From positions 11,130,098-11,194,097 of the forward strand of contig OY740772.1 of NCBI GenBank assembly GCA_963513935.1: 64,000 nucleotides of DNA, read 5' to 3'. A program made the translations under genes and the position numbers. The notes under the pieces are model-generated. The model was not told the origin of the DNA. It saw only the letters and a program-made list of their open reading frames with translations, and did not search any database. Below are positions 49,945-59,319 of the stretch, piece by piece; position 1 is the first letter of the stretch, and each line of letters starts with the position of its first letter. This DNA is from Aphrophora alni. Its lineage: Eukaryota > Arthropoda > Insecta > Hemiptera > Aphrophoridae.

Positions 49945-51023
49945 TACTTCCCTTATAGGGAGTATGGGCGTCGCAATCCCGATTATCCTAGCTGGAAGTA
50001 CACCTTTCTTCATTGTAAATAGCAAGTATCTCGGTTATAAAAAAGTACAGGTGTGGAAATCCAGAAAGACCTAGGTGGATATAAACCTTTCTTCATTGTA
50101 AACAGCAAGGAGCTCAATTATAGTGAGTACAGGTGTGGCAATCCCAAGGCCACAACTGGATCAACACCTTTCTTCATTGTAAATAGCAAGGAGCTCAATT
50201 ATAGTGAGTACAGGTGTGGCAATCCCAAGGCCACAACTGGATCAACACCTTTCTTCATTGTAAATAGCAAGGAGCTCAGTTATAGTGAGTACAGGTGTGG
50301 CAATCCCAAGGCCACAACTGGATCAACACCTTTCTTCATTGTAAATAGCAAGGAGCTCAGTTATAGTGAGTACAGGTGTGGCAATCCCAAGGCCACAACT
50401 GGATCAACACCTTTCTTCATTGTAAATAGCAAGGAGCTCAATTATAGTGAGTACAGGTGTGGCAATCCCAAGGCCACAACTGGATCAACACCTTTCTTCA
50501 TTGTAAATAGCAAGGAGCTCAATTATAGTGAGTACAGGTGTGGCAATCCCAAGGCCACAACTGGATCAACACCTTTCTTCATTGTAAATAGCAAGGAGCT
50601 CAATTATAGTGAGTACAGGTGTGGCAATCCCAAGGCCACAACTGGATCAACACCTTTCTTCATTGTAAATAGCAAGGAGCTCAATTATAGTGAGTACAGG
50701 TGTGGCAATCCCAAGGCCACAACTGGATCAACACCTTTCTTCATTGTAAATAGCAAGGAGCTCAGCTAGAGTGAGTACAGGTGTGGCAATCCCAAGGCCA
50801 CAACTGGATCAACGCCTTTCTTCATTGTAAACAGCAAGGAGCTCAGTTATAGTGAGTACATGTGTGGCAATCCCAAGGCCACAATTGGATCAACGCCTTT
50901 CTTCATTGTAAATAGCAAGGAGCTCAGCTAGAGTGAGTACAGGTGTGGCAATCCCAAGGCCACAACTGGATCAACGCCTTTCTTCATTGTAAATAGCAAG
51001 GAGCTCAGCTAGAGTGAGTACAA
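49945..51023 (+). repeat. 81-bp minisatellite, about 12 units, grown from repeat R1
   Basis: Units start (at CCTTTCTTC) at 50003, 50086, 50167, 50248 and every 81 bp to 50977; only the first step (83 bp) differs. Units from 50086 on are almost identical, while the leading one and a half units (49945-50085) are diverged and keep R1-like words (GCAATCCCGATTATCCTAGC). Because 81 is divisible by three, a 238-codon frame (50053-50769) stays open with a 27-residue period. It ends where TAT becomes TAG, a change shared by several right-hand units. The right edge passes into a TG run. Best read as a non-coding minisatellite. Confidence 0.93.
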
Positions 51024-51024
51024 T

Positions 51025-51049
51025 TGTGTGTGTGTGTGTGTGTGTGTGT
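51025..51049 (+). repeat. (TG)n microsatellite
   Basis: About 12 TG units directly abutting the end of the 81-bp array. Confidence 0.95.
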
Positions 51050-51139
51050 CAATTACCATATTGAGGAGAAGCTCTCTACCCTGTTTATAAAAAGTCCTCA
51101 TCTCCAGCTGAGTAAGATGAGGAAATACGCGAAGTTAAT

Positions 51140-51425
51140 ATGATGGGAATCTGTCTCCAGTCATTTTCTGATGGGATATGTCATACGGTAAAACACCATC
51201 CTTGGTGACGGCAGTCCAAACAGTTACACCCTTTAATTTCAAGCCCTCTTCATGTAAGTTATGTAGATTTTGTGTGTTATAATTATTACAATTAGGTATG
51301 TCTGTTTACAGATCTTGATCTGTAAAATGTAGCTTCATCTGAAAATACAATTCTCTCATACCACTCGACATCTTCGTCAAGATTTTCATTTACCTTCTAA
51401 CAAAATTCCACTCGTCTGTCTGGTC
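51140..51425 (-). pseudogene. IS630/mariner-like DDE transposase fragment
   Basis: On the minus strand one frame reads KVNENLDEDVEWYERIVFSD and continues EATFYRSRSVNRHT (about 51415 down to 51296). This is the first catalytic-Asp region (FSDEATF) of the DDE_3-type transposases that are abundant in arthropods. After stops and a frame change, GLKLKGVTVWTAVTKDGVLP and YDISHQKMTGDRFPSY follow (about 51250 down to 51140), the next block of the same domain. The second Asp and the final catalytic acid are not seen. The fragment is cut off near the TG run and the minisatellite. Confidence 0.8.
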
Positions 51426-52436
51426 ATTTTGTAAACTAAATGTGTTTTATAATTTTTTTTTTTATTTTTTTTTTGGCATAACTTACCTTTGAACTGACAA
51501 CTTTGGTATCTCAGTAGCGGATGAAGTGAATTGGGCCTATTTGGAGATTTCAGTGAGATAGCACATGCAAGCTATTCATTTTAAGTGTCAGACAAACTAT
51601 GATATTTATTTCAAAATTATCCAGTATCTAGTAGCATAGTTTTCCATTTAATAATTGATTTTCTTGATGGAGGAAAACATTTTGGTAGATTATTTGAAAA
51701 CCCCATATCGCTTCGTATTCATTTTCAAAAGCAATAGCCCAAGAACAACATTTCACTTTATGTTCAATTGAAAAATTCATTGTATCAAGGTTAAATATCA
51801 CACATAAACTGATTGAACACAACTACCAAATTGTTTCATTGTTCTGTGTTAACAAAACAACAGCTGATCGAGATTCAACAGATTACAATGCACATTTTAA
51901 TTCCATTGCGTTGTGGAAGGAAGTGGTTCTATCCAGAGGATTAATTTATTCAACTATCTCAAAAAAATTAACGAGTTAAGTACAGACTGTATAGAGTTTA
52001 CTTTATTTGTGATTTATTGCCTACATTTTGCAAAAGTTAACGGTTTATCTGGCTTACTGTTAATGTGTGACAATTGCGAGGGAGTTTAGATATAAATTTT
52101 ACACAGTACAAAATAAAATTGCGGCCGCAGGAAGACCGCGTGAAAACCGACAACTGGTCGACGTGAAAATGCTAGTGACAGAAATCGAAGCGCAAAGAAT
52201 CATGAAGTAAATCAACGGGTTCAACATTTTGATATCAACATAAACCTCAGACCTCGATATTTCTTTAAAATTATTGCACATTCATTTGATATTAATAATA
52301 TATTGCGTGTTTGGGACTACCATTGAAAACTGTTAAAATTCTTAACTGGTAAAGACTAGTAATATTTTAAGATTTGAATTTTATCTCTAAAAGCCATTTT
52401 GAGTTTAGAGAAAAATCACCACATATTCCAAAAGTT
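51426..52436. other. Unassigned sequence left of the LTR element
   Basis: No gene recognised; a T-rich run lies at 51451-51474. 52437-52440 is the AGCT target copy of the LTR element. Confidence 0.45.
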
Positions 52437-52440
52437 AGCT
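52437..52440. repeat. Target-site duplication, left (AGCT)
   Basis: AGCT immediately before the 5' LTR equals AGCT at 61373-61376 immediately after the 3' LTR. Four bases is a normal duplication length for Ty3/Gypsy integrases. Confidence 0.85.
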
Positions 52441-54494
52441 TGTAGCATTTAAATTCAAAAACACTTCCGCAATATAACTTCATTAACTCTCTTCCACATC
52501 CAACTTCCGTCCCTTGACAGATGCTGGCACCTGGCGGCCCGCTCCAAAACCAAGCATCGCCTGATACCGGAACACAAAGTCCATTCGCCGGTCAAGAGCT
52601 TCTCTAATACCCGGTCCACAGTCTAGATGTGATAACAACATGGTCTACATTCTGCATCACTCATCTAACAAAAGTTTTTTTTTTTCTCTAACCTTACAAG
52701 TCTCATACAACATCATGTTAATTTACAGTTTGTGCGTTTTAGTTTAAATAACCTAGTTCAAAAATGTTAAATTAACCATCATTTTTCTCGGTACAAGCTC
52801 ACGTGAACTGCGACAGGATTAACCAGGTACTTCAACCTTACAGATTTTGTCATATTATATATTTTGTTAATTTTTAAAATAATTTGTTAATTATCATGTA
52901 TTCTTTAAAATATGTATTTCATGTTTTATTTAATATTCTATTTTCTTTTGAAACTAAATGATTATAAAAATTTTCTTTTCTTAAAACATCATTTACAAAA
53001 CCTTGTAAAGGCACATTTTAAGTTTTGAACAATTTTGTGAAATAAGTGCAGACTAATGTTGAACATTAAATGATCAGAATATCCTATTGAACATGTCAAA
53101 TATAAAACAATTAGAGAAATTTCTTCTAAATCAGAAAATTTCGTTTTATAGACTTTTGAAGAATCTTACAAGTCTTATACAAGCTTTCTTTTAAAACAAA
53201 ACTATATATATATATAAATAAATTTATAATCATCTAAGAAGCTTTTAATTACTATCTTAACGAATTTCTGTGATGCAATTAATTTACTTTAATTTTGACA
53301 AATAACCAGATATTTTCTTCAATAAAGAACATTAATGCTACAACATGTCTGATCTTGCACAGACGCTAAAAGAAACGTGTTTTTTGTTTGCCACAGCCAA
53401 TATGCTGGTAGGAGAAATAGAGAAATTCTTGTCTCATATTGCGCAAACCAGCGAATCATCCTAGCAAGTTTCGTCCTGTTGGCAAAACACGTTTTTGAAT
53501 CACATAACTTCAGATTTTCAAGTGCATAAAAGTGATGTCCTTTTTTTACAGCTGACTTTACTGAACTTTAACTAACTCATATGATTTATGTGCCTAAATT
53601 TACTTCGGCAAATATGTGTTCCTTCAAACTATTTTCTAGATGTAGACTTTTGTAATTATTTATAAATTATATAACAATTCTTTTTTTTGGGTGGAGCCTG
53701 CATGCAATTTTCGGTCCTAACAACCTCCAAGAGGTTAGTTTCTAAATTAAAATAATTGACGTCAATTAACAAAATTTCAAAATTCTAAATTATTTTCTTT
53801 TTTTTAAATATAAATTTATTGGCCAATACAGTTTTTTTTTTAGAAATTTTCAAACCAATTATATTATGTTACTTTAGTTTAGTGATAAACATGTTAACTA
53901 TAGATATGATCTTTCTTGAACTTAAAATATCAAGCTCTTTTATATTTTGTTAAATTCTGTTACTGTTTAAAAGGAAACTATCATCTTATAAACTAAACAA
54001 AAAGGGGGGGGATAAGTTTTTTTTTTGAAAATCTTGATTAATTTTTTTTAAATTATTATACTTTTACTTTAAGGGCGTATAATTCTTTTTTTTGATTAAT
54101 TATAATTCTGTGAATTATTAAGCTGTGCTCATTTTTTTTTTATTGTTAAATTTTTGTAACTATAAATATATATATATACTAAAAAGGGGGGATAAATTTT
54201 TAGAATCTGTTGATTAATTTTTTTTTATCTAAATTATTATATGTTACAATTAAGGGCTTATAACTTTTATAATTTATGATCTTGTTAATCATAAGTTTTT
54301 TTTTACTGATGATTTGTGTCAGGATGTTTTTTGTTGTAAATGACAAAGTCTGAACCGTCGAAATTTCTTTTCTGTTTTCAATAAACTTGAGCCTTGTTAA
54401 TTATTAAACTTGTCTTTGTCTTTTTTTATCTTTCTTTTCAAACATTGTTACCATTTTGGTTCCGCCTTTATTAAATTTAAGTCCCCTGGTAACA
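52441..54494 (+). repeat. 5' LTR (2,054 bp)
   Basis: Starts TGTAGCATTT and ends CTGGTAACA, giving the TG...CA ends of LTRs. It is nearly identical to 59320-61372. AT-rich, no gene. The right part holds G-runs with following T-runs (54004-54026 and 54186-54200) and a polyadenylation signal AATAAA at 54380-54385, placing the R/U5 boundary after it. No unambiguous TATA box could be chosen. Two kilobases is long for this superfamily. Confidence 0.96.
54380..54385 (+). promoter_or_regulatory. LTR polyadenylation signal
   Basis: AATAAA followed by a GT-rich stretch (CTTGTCTTTGTC, about 54410-54421). The same signal is at 61258-61263 in the 3' LTR, where it would end the element's transcript. Confidence 0.65.
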
Positions 54495-54500
54495 TGTTTC

Positions 54501-54516
54501 TGGTAGCAGAGCGTGG
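54501..54516 (+). promoter_or_regulatory. Primer-binding site, initiator-Met tRNA
   Basis: TGGTAGCAGAGCGTGG starts six bases after the LTR end. Its first 11-12 bases are the complement of the 3' end of animal initiator methionine tRNA (which ends CTCTGCTACCA). The last four bases also largely fit. This would prime minus-strand DNA synthesis. Confidence 0.85.
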
Positions 54517-54521
54517 TTTAA

Positions 54522-55115
54522 ATATTTAAAATTTCTCTAAAAATAGTCAAAACCTACCCGGACGTAGCTTTAAACATTAATAATGTTCTGATGCCCTATG
54601 CTCAGGGCCCTTTAAATTCATGTCTGATTAGACATCAGACATTTAAGACTTTTCACAAAGAGGCCTTGAGTCTCTTCATACCTTCGAAAAGGTTGGCTTC
54701 TCTAGTGCAGGAGTTATTTTATAGGCCCCAGAAGACTAACGAGGCGGTGCACATTTTTGTTAATCAAATTAAAGAGGCTGCAGAAACTTTAAATTTAGAT
54801 AAGTCCGAATTGGAGGTCACGGACGTCATTCTGGAGGGACTGTCTCCGGAAGTCCGCAACTGCCTAGTTTTTGTTGCCAAACCAAAAAACTTTGCAGACT
54901 TAGATCGGCTCTGCGCACATGTCAATAACGTCATGTATACTGACAAGCAAAGGGCTCCATTAGTGAGACCCGAAGGTAGAAGTACTGATTTTAGACCTAC
55001 AAGACCAGTGGTCTGTTACAGTTGCGGACAGCCGGGACATAGAAGCCCAGAGTGTCGGAACCGGCCTCCAACAAGGCAATATCCTCCAAAAAACGGAGGC
55101 AGGTTTGGAGTCTAG
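54522..55115 (+). pseudogene. gag: Gag, front missing, first zinc knuckle
   Basis: Structural protein that would form the particle and bind RNA. The open frame starts immediately after the primer-binding site; the first Met codon is 54591. Only the rear half of a retrotransposon Gag capsid domain is seen: FIPSKRLASLVQELFYRPQK, then EAVHIFVNQIKEAAETL, then EVTDVILEGLSPEVRNCLVF. It is followed by a CCHC zinc knuckle, CYSCGQPGHRSPEC (55017-55058). A TAG at 55113-55115 stops this frame, while the natural continuation lies one frame away from about 55060 on. There is no room for a leader or the N-terminal capsid half, so a deletion joining the leader to mid-gag is likely. The alternative is an unusual minimal gag. 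Confidence 0.8.
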
Positions 55116-55405
55116 TTGGTAGCTCCAGGCCAGCCTCCCGTTCAAAAACCAACCACATCGGATTTAAACATAACACGAAACCACATTTCTTTAATAAACC
55201 ATCTTTTCAAAATTTAAACTCAATTTCCTATTTAAGAACAAACAATTTCGGCAATAAAATTCAAAATTACGTTACTCCCATCTGTTATCATTGTGGCATA
55301 CCCGGTCACTATATCTGGGGTTGTAAATTCTTCTCTCTACGGAATAGGTCTAGGCAAACCTATTCCAGCTCTAAGCTTTCCAACTACAAACTTCAAAAAA
55401 AATAA
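55052..55405 (+). CDS. gag: Gag C-terminal part with second zinc knuckle (shifted frame)
   Basis: The frame is shifted relative to 54522-55115 and overlaps it. It is rich in Ser, Asn, Lys and Arg and carries a second CCHC knuckle, CYHCGIPGHYIWGC (about 55280-55321). It ends at 55403-55405, overlapping the start of pol by about 110 bp in yet another register. In a working element, knuckles one and two would be in one Gag frame; a one-base change between about 55060 and 55113 is the simplest explanation. The overlap with pol suggests that Pol is reached by ribosomal frameshifting. Confidence 0.7.
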   Translation: MSEPASNKAISSKKRRQVWSLVGSSRPASRSKTNHIGFKHNTKPHFFNKPSFQNLNSISYLRTNNFGNKIQNYVTPICYHCGIPGHYIWGCKFFSLRNRSRQTYSSSKLSNYKLQKK

Positions 55406-58400
55406 CATTTCTCTTAAATCTAGGGGTCTGAACGATCAGTTTTTGCCTTTGGTGGAAGTAGCTTTTGGGCAAATTAAAGTTAAGGCTCTGCTGGACTCCG
55501 GTTCAGTAAGATGCGTCATTTCTAAAGCCCTTTTTAAAAAATTAAAGAACACCAAGGCTTTTAAATCCATAACCAGGGTGAAGGCTGATTGTGTCACGGC
55601 TTCTGGAAAAAGGTTGCCCATTTCCTACTCTTGTCGTCTTCACCTTAAAATGGAACATTGTAGTTGGAATGTGGATTTTCTGGTGGCGCATAAGTTGTCG
55701 TGTCCTCTGATCCTCGGGTCAGATTTCATATCTAAAACGGGACTGGTACTTGATCTTTCAGCAAAAAACTTCTATTTTAAATTTTCAAGGTCTATTGTTT
55801 TTCCTCTATGTAATTTTAGTAATTCTGCGTATAAACCTATAGTGTCCACAACATCTGAATCTACTGCTCCTGATCCTTTAGGTCATCTTCAAAAGAACGA
55901 TAAAAACACCATTCAAAAAATAATTAATGATTTTCCTCAGGTACTCACAAAAAGGTTAGGTCTAACACATCTAGTTGAATACGATATTCAACTCAAGGAC
56001 AACACTCCGGTCAAGTGTTCTCCATACCAATTGGCACCTCCCAAAATGGAATACCTCCGCGAACACATCAACGAATTGTTAGATTCAGGAGTAGTAGAAC
56101 CCAGCCGGTCGGCATATGCATCCCCTGTTTTTCTGGTTCAACATCCCGAAAAGAAAACAAGGATGGTGATTGATTATCGGAGGCTCAATCAAAACATCGT
56201 CGTCGAAGCGGTGCCGCTACCTAATTTACATCAAAGTTTTAACTGGTTTGTCGGTGCCAAATATTTCACAGTTTTCGATCTAAATTCAGCTTATCATCAA
56301 ATCCCTTTGTCTCAAAAGTCCAAACAAATTACCAGCTTTTGTACTCCTTGGATGCTTTATCAGTTTACTCGAGTCCCTTTTGGACTCTGTACTGGTGCCC
56401 AAGTGCTTACCAGACTTTTGGATCAGGTCTTCCATGACATCAAATTTAAATTCATTTTTAATTATCTGGATGACCTAGTCATCTACTCCAAAACTTGGGA
56501 AGAGCATCAAAAACATCTTCGCGAAGTCCTTACTCGTTTGCGGCGGGCTGGCTTGACTGTTAACCCAGATAAGGTCCGTTTCGCTGTGAATGAGATAAGC
56601 TTTTTAGGACACCTAGTTTCTTCTCGTGGCGTGCAAATCGACCCATCTAGAACAAAGGCAATTAGAAATTTTCCGCAACCCAAGAACCCTAAGGCCGTTT
56701 CCAGATTCATTGGAATGGTCAATTTCTTTGCTAAATTCATTCCAAATTTCGCGGAGCACGCTGCGCCTTTAAATCTGCTTCGGAGGAAGGGCCAAAAATT
56801 CTCTTGGCAAGCTGAACAAGAGAAAGCTTTTAAACATCTTCGGGAGGCAATAACACAGCCTCCGGTTCTCCGGATGGCCGATTTCGCCAAACCATTCATC
56901 CTGCAAACGGATGCGAGCTCGGTGGCCCTTGGAGCAGTTCTACTCCAAGAAATTGACGGCTCACGCCAGCCCATAGCGTACGCTTCACGTACTTTAACAC
57001 CTGCAGAAAGAAAAGCCTCATCTGCATATGAAGCCGAATGCCTAGCAGTAGTTTTTGGAGTAGAGAAATTTAGGCAATATCTAGAACATCGGGAATTCCT
57101 ATTAGAAACCGACAACCAAGCCCTTTCTTGGCTTTTAGCACGTCCTCGTCAACTTGGTAAATTAGGCCGGTGGATTGCCAAGTTGACTTCATTGAAATTT
57201 AAGGTAGCGCACATAAGAGGAACTCAGAACATCATAGCAGACTCCCTCTCGCGCATGTTTGAACCGGAAAATTTCAACGAAGAAAATGTCACCTTTTCGT
57301 GTACCAGTCTCCTCACAAATTTTCCTCTAGCTTTTCATGACATCCAGACTCATCAAAAGGCCGACCCTATTTTGAAAAATATCATTGCCGACCTTGAACA
57401 GAACATCTCTTCAGAGAAGTACTGTTTAAGTAAAGGTGTACTCTGCCTGAAAAATCATCTGGAAAAGCCCACCAGAATTTATTTACCTCAGTCCTTAGTC
57501 GACCTGGTGATTAATTATCATCACGACTCCGTTGTGGGTGGTCATCTTGGAGTACTTAAAACTTTGTTTAAGGTAAAGGAGAATTTTTATTGGCCAACTT
57601 TAAAACAGGATGTCACGTCTAAAGTGCGAGCTTGTTCGGTGTGCGCTGTAAGCAAACCCGCTCACAACTCCAAATTAGGATACCTTGCCTCAACGGTTCC
57701 CAATCGTCCCATGGAAAAATTACATATCGACTACGTCGGACAGCTTCCTAGGACAAAACAGGGCTACAACATGATACTGGTCGCAGTTGACCAGTTCTCA
57801 AAATTCACCTGGCTCATGCCTGTCAGAGATGCAACTTCCCACAGTACAATTAAGGCCTTAAGCCAAAACATTTTTCAAAATTTCGGTTTTCCAAAGATAA
57901 TAATCTCTGACAATGCACAATGTTTTGTATCACATGTCTTCCGCAACTTTTGTTTTTCTCGCGGTATTAAACATGCAACTTTATCCCCTTATCACCCCCA
58001 ACCTAATAATGCGGAAAGACTTAACAGAAACCTTAAGGCAGCCCTCATCGCCTATCACTCCAAAAATCAATCCTCTTGGGACGACTCACTTTGCTGGCTT
58101 CAGCTGGCCTTCAATTTCGCACATCATGAGACTCTTAAAGCAACACCTTTTAGTATTCTTTTTAATTTTCTCCCCAATACACCACTGAGTCTCAGCTGGA
58201 ACATACACGATCTCCTTCCAAAACCTAATACTAATCCATCACAAGTTTGGCGCCAGGCCAAAGACAATATAATGAAAGCGCACCAAAAGGCCGAAAAGAC
58301 CTATAACAAATTCAGGAAGCCTCATCTGTATAAAATCAACGATCTTGTCTGGTGTAAAACACACCCTCTGAGCTCCGCCATAGACAAGCGAGCTGCTAAA

Positions 58401-58538
58401 TTGATGCCACGATGGTCCGGTCCCTTCCGGATCATTGATTTTCTTACCCCGGTTACCGTTGCGCTTTCTTTCGCCAATTCACCTCGCTTCATTAAAAAAG
58501 CACACGTCGAGCAACTCAAACCTCATCATATAAATTAA
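55293..58538 (+). CDS. pol: Pol polyprotein: protease, RT, RNase H, integrase
   Basis: 1,081 residues from the first Met, no internal stop. Protease: LLDSG at 66-70 (catalytic Asp68) and ILGSDF at 140-145. Reverse transcriptase, about 225-445: VFDLNSAYHQI (Asp329), VPFGL, and YLDD at 391-394 with both catalytic Asp. RNase H, about 530-655: Asp540 in LQTDASS, Glu582, Asp607 in ETDNQALSW and Asp650. Integrase: HHCC zinc domain (His744, His751, Cys781, Cys784), then catalytic Asp813, Asp873 and Glu908 in HPQPNNAERLNRNLK, with 34 residues between the last two. It ends with a GPF/GPY module (WSGPFRI, about 1041). No chromodomain. All key residues are present, so it is probably functional. True translation likely enters by frameshift from gag, upstream of or within the overlap, so the first Met is only a marker. 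Confidence 0.95.
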   Translation: MAYPVTISGVVNSSLYGIGLGKPIPALSFPTTNFKKNNISLKSRGLNDQFLPLVEVAFGQIKVKALLDSGSVRCVISKALFKKLKNTKAFKSITRVKADCVTASGKRLPISYSCRLHLKMEHCSWNVDFLVAHKLSCPLILGSDFISKTGLVLDLSAKNFYFKFSRSIVFPLCNFSNSAYKPIVSTTSESTAPDPLGHLQKNDKNTIQKIINDFPQVLTKRLGLTHLVEYDIQLKDNTPVKCSPYQLAPPKMEYLREHINELLDSGVVEPSRSAYASPVFLVQHPEKKTRMVIDYRRLNQNIVVEAVPLPNLHQSFNWFVGAKYFTVFDLNSAYHQIPLSQKSKQITSFCTPWMLYQFTRVPFGLCTGAQVLTRLLDQVFHDIKFKFIFNYLDDLVIYSKTWEEHQKHLREVLTRLRRAGLTVNPDKVRFAVNEISFLGHLVSSRGVQIDPSRTKAIRNFPQPKNPKAVSRFIGMVNFFAKFIPNFAEHAAPLNLLRRKGQKFSWQAEQEKAFKHLREAITQPPVLRMADFAKPFILQTDASSVALGAVLLQEIDGSRQPIAYASRTLTPAERKASSAYEAECLAVVFGVEKFRQYLEHREFLLETDNQALSWLLARPRQLGKLGRWIAKLTSLKFKVAHIRGTQNIIADSLSRMFEPENFNEENVTFSCTSLLTNFPLAFHDIQTHQKADPILKNIIADLEQNISSEKYCLSKGVLCLKNHLEKPTRIYLPQSLVDLVINYHHDSVVGGHLGVLKTLFKVKENFYWPTLKQDVTSKVRACSVCAVSKPAHNSKLGYLASTVPNRPMEKLHIDYVGQLPRTKQGYNMILVAVDQFSKFTWLMPVRDATSHSTIKALSQNIFQNFGFPKIIISDNAQCFVSHVFRNFCFSRGIKHATLSPYHPQPNNAERLNRNLKAALIAYHSKNQSSWDDSLCWLQLAFNFAHHETLKATPFSILFNFLPNTPLSLSWNIHDLLPKPNTNPSQVWRQAKDNIMKAHQKAEKTYNKFRKPHLYKINDLVWCKTHPLSSAIDKRAAKLMPRWSGPFRIIDFLTPVTVALSFANSPRFIKKAHVEQLKPHHIN

Positions 58539-59306
58539 ACATTAACACAATTTCTAGAACCTTCTCCTTTACGATTTAATTTTCTATCTGATCTTTCTTG
58601 GCCCGCACAAATTGTCATCTGGTAGTCTTCTTTCTGTGCACTGCAGAACATAATAAAATACGGAACCAAGCCGTATTTCCTCTAAGCCAAATGCACATCT
58701 GTATGTTTGGGCATCGGTGGGTTGAGCTCTCCTAGAGCCCCTCCGTGCCGTAATCTGTATAGATGTTTGCAGGCGAAGAGATACTGATTTTCCTTGTCCA
58801 GTGATATATCTCACTGTTCCCCGGACTTGACGCTTTTCAACCCATAGTCTGATCAACTATGAGGTTCCACTTTACGGCAATGGCCGCTACATGTACCTGA
58901 CATGTTACCCTATCTAGACATATCTTAACATCGAGCACTTCGCGGGTGTAATCGATGCGACGAGAATATAGAGAGCGTCATGAACTCTTCTATTTCTTCG
59001 TCACCATAACGTCTTCGGACGAGGACATAGTGAGTCCATCTTCTTAATAGTTAAGTTTGGTGTATTTGTTCTTTGTTGTTTATCTTGGTGAAGGTATACT
59101 GACCGGTTCTGTCGAACTACATATAGTTAATGTGGCACTCGCTATGCATGTTAGTCTTAGTTCGTCTTTTGTTTATCTCGAGGTCTAAAACACCTGTCTG
59201 AGAGGAAATTTTTTTTACCCCTTCAAGCACACTCTCTCTCTCCTTTTCTAAATTTTGTGGGAGGCCCTTCTGGCCCCCTTTCTTTTCTACACTAACTCCG
59301 TCTTTC
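58539..59306 (+). other. Non-coding region between pol and polypurine tract
   Basis: About 770 bp, GC-richer than the LTRs. No env-like frame, signal peptide or membrane segment in the sense direction. Minus-strand frames at 58584-58856 and 59117-59362 lack motifs. Near the end is a CT-rich stretch (59219-59250). Confidence 0.7.
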
Positions 59307-59318
59307 GGGGGGGGAGAG
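59307..59318 (+). promoter_or_regulatory. Polypurine tract
   Basis: GGGGGGGGAGAG, then one C, directly before the 3' LTR. Purine tracts in this position prime plus-strand DNA synthesis. Confidence 0.85.
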
Positions 59319-59319
59319 C

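Noticed and set aside
49945..51023. Regular repeats that could suggest a CRISPR array
   Set aside because: Head-to-tail 81-bp units without unique spacers in eukaryotic-type DNA; it is a minisatellite.
54306..54363. CTGATGA followed by a hairpin and GAAA inside the LTR, resembling a hammerhead
   Set aside because: No stem III palindrome or NUH cleavage triplet follows GAAA, and no complementary stem I arms are present.
58584..58856. Minus-strand 90-codon frame after pol as a possible env or accessory gene
   Set aside because: Wrong strand, no signal peptide, membrane segment or family motif.
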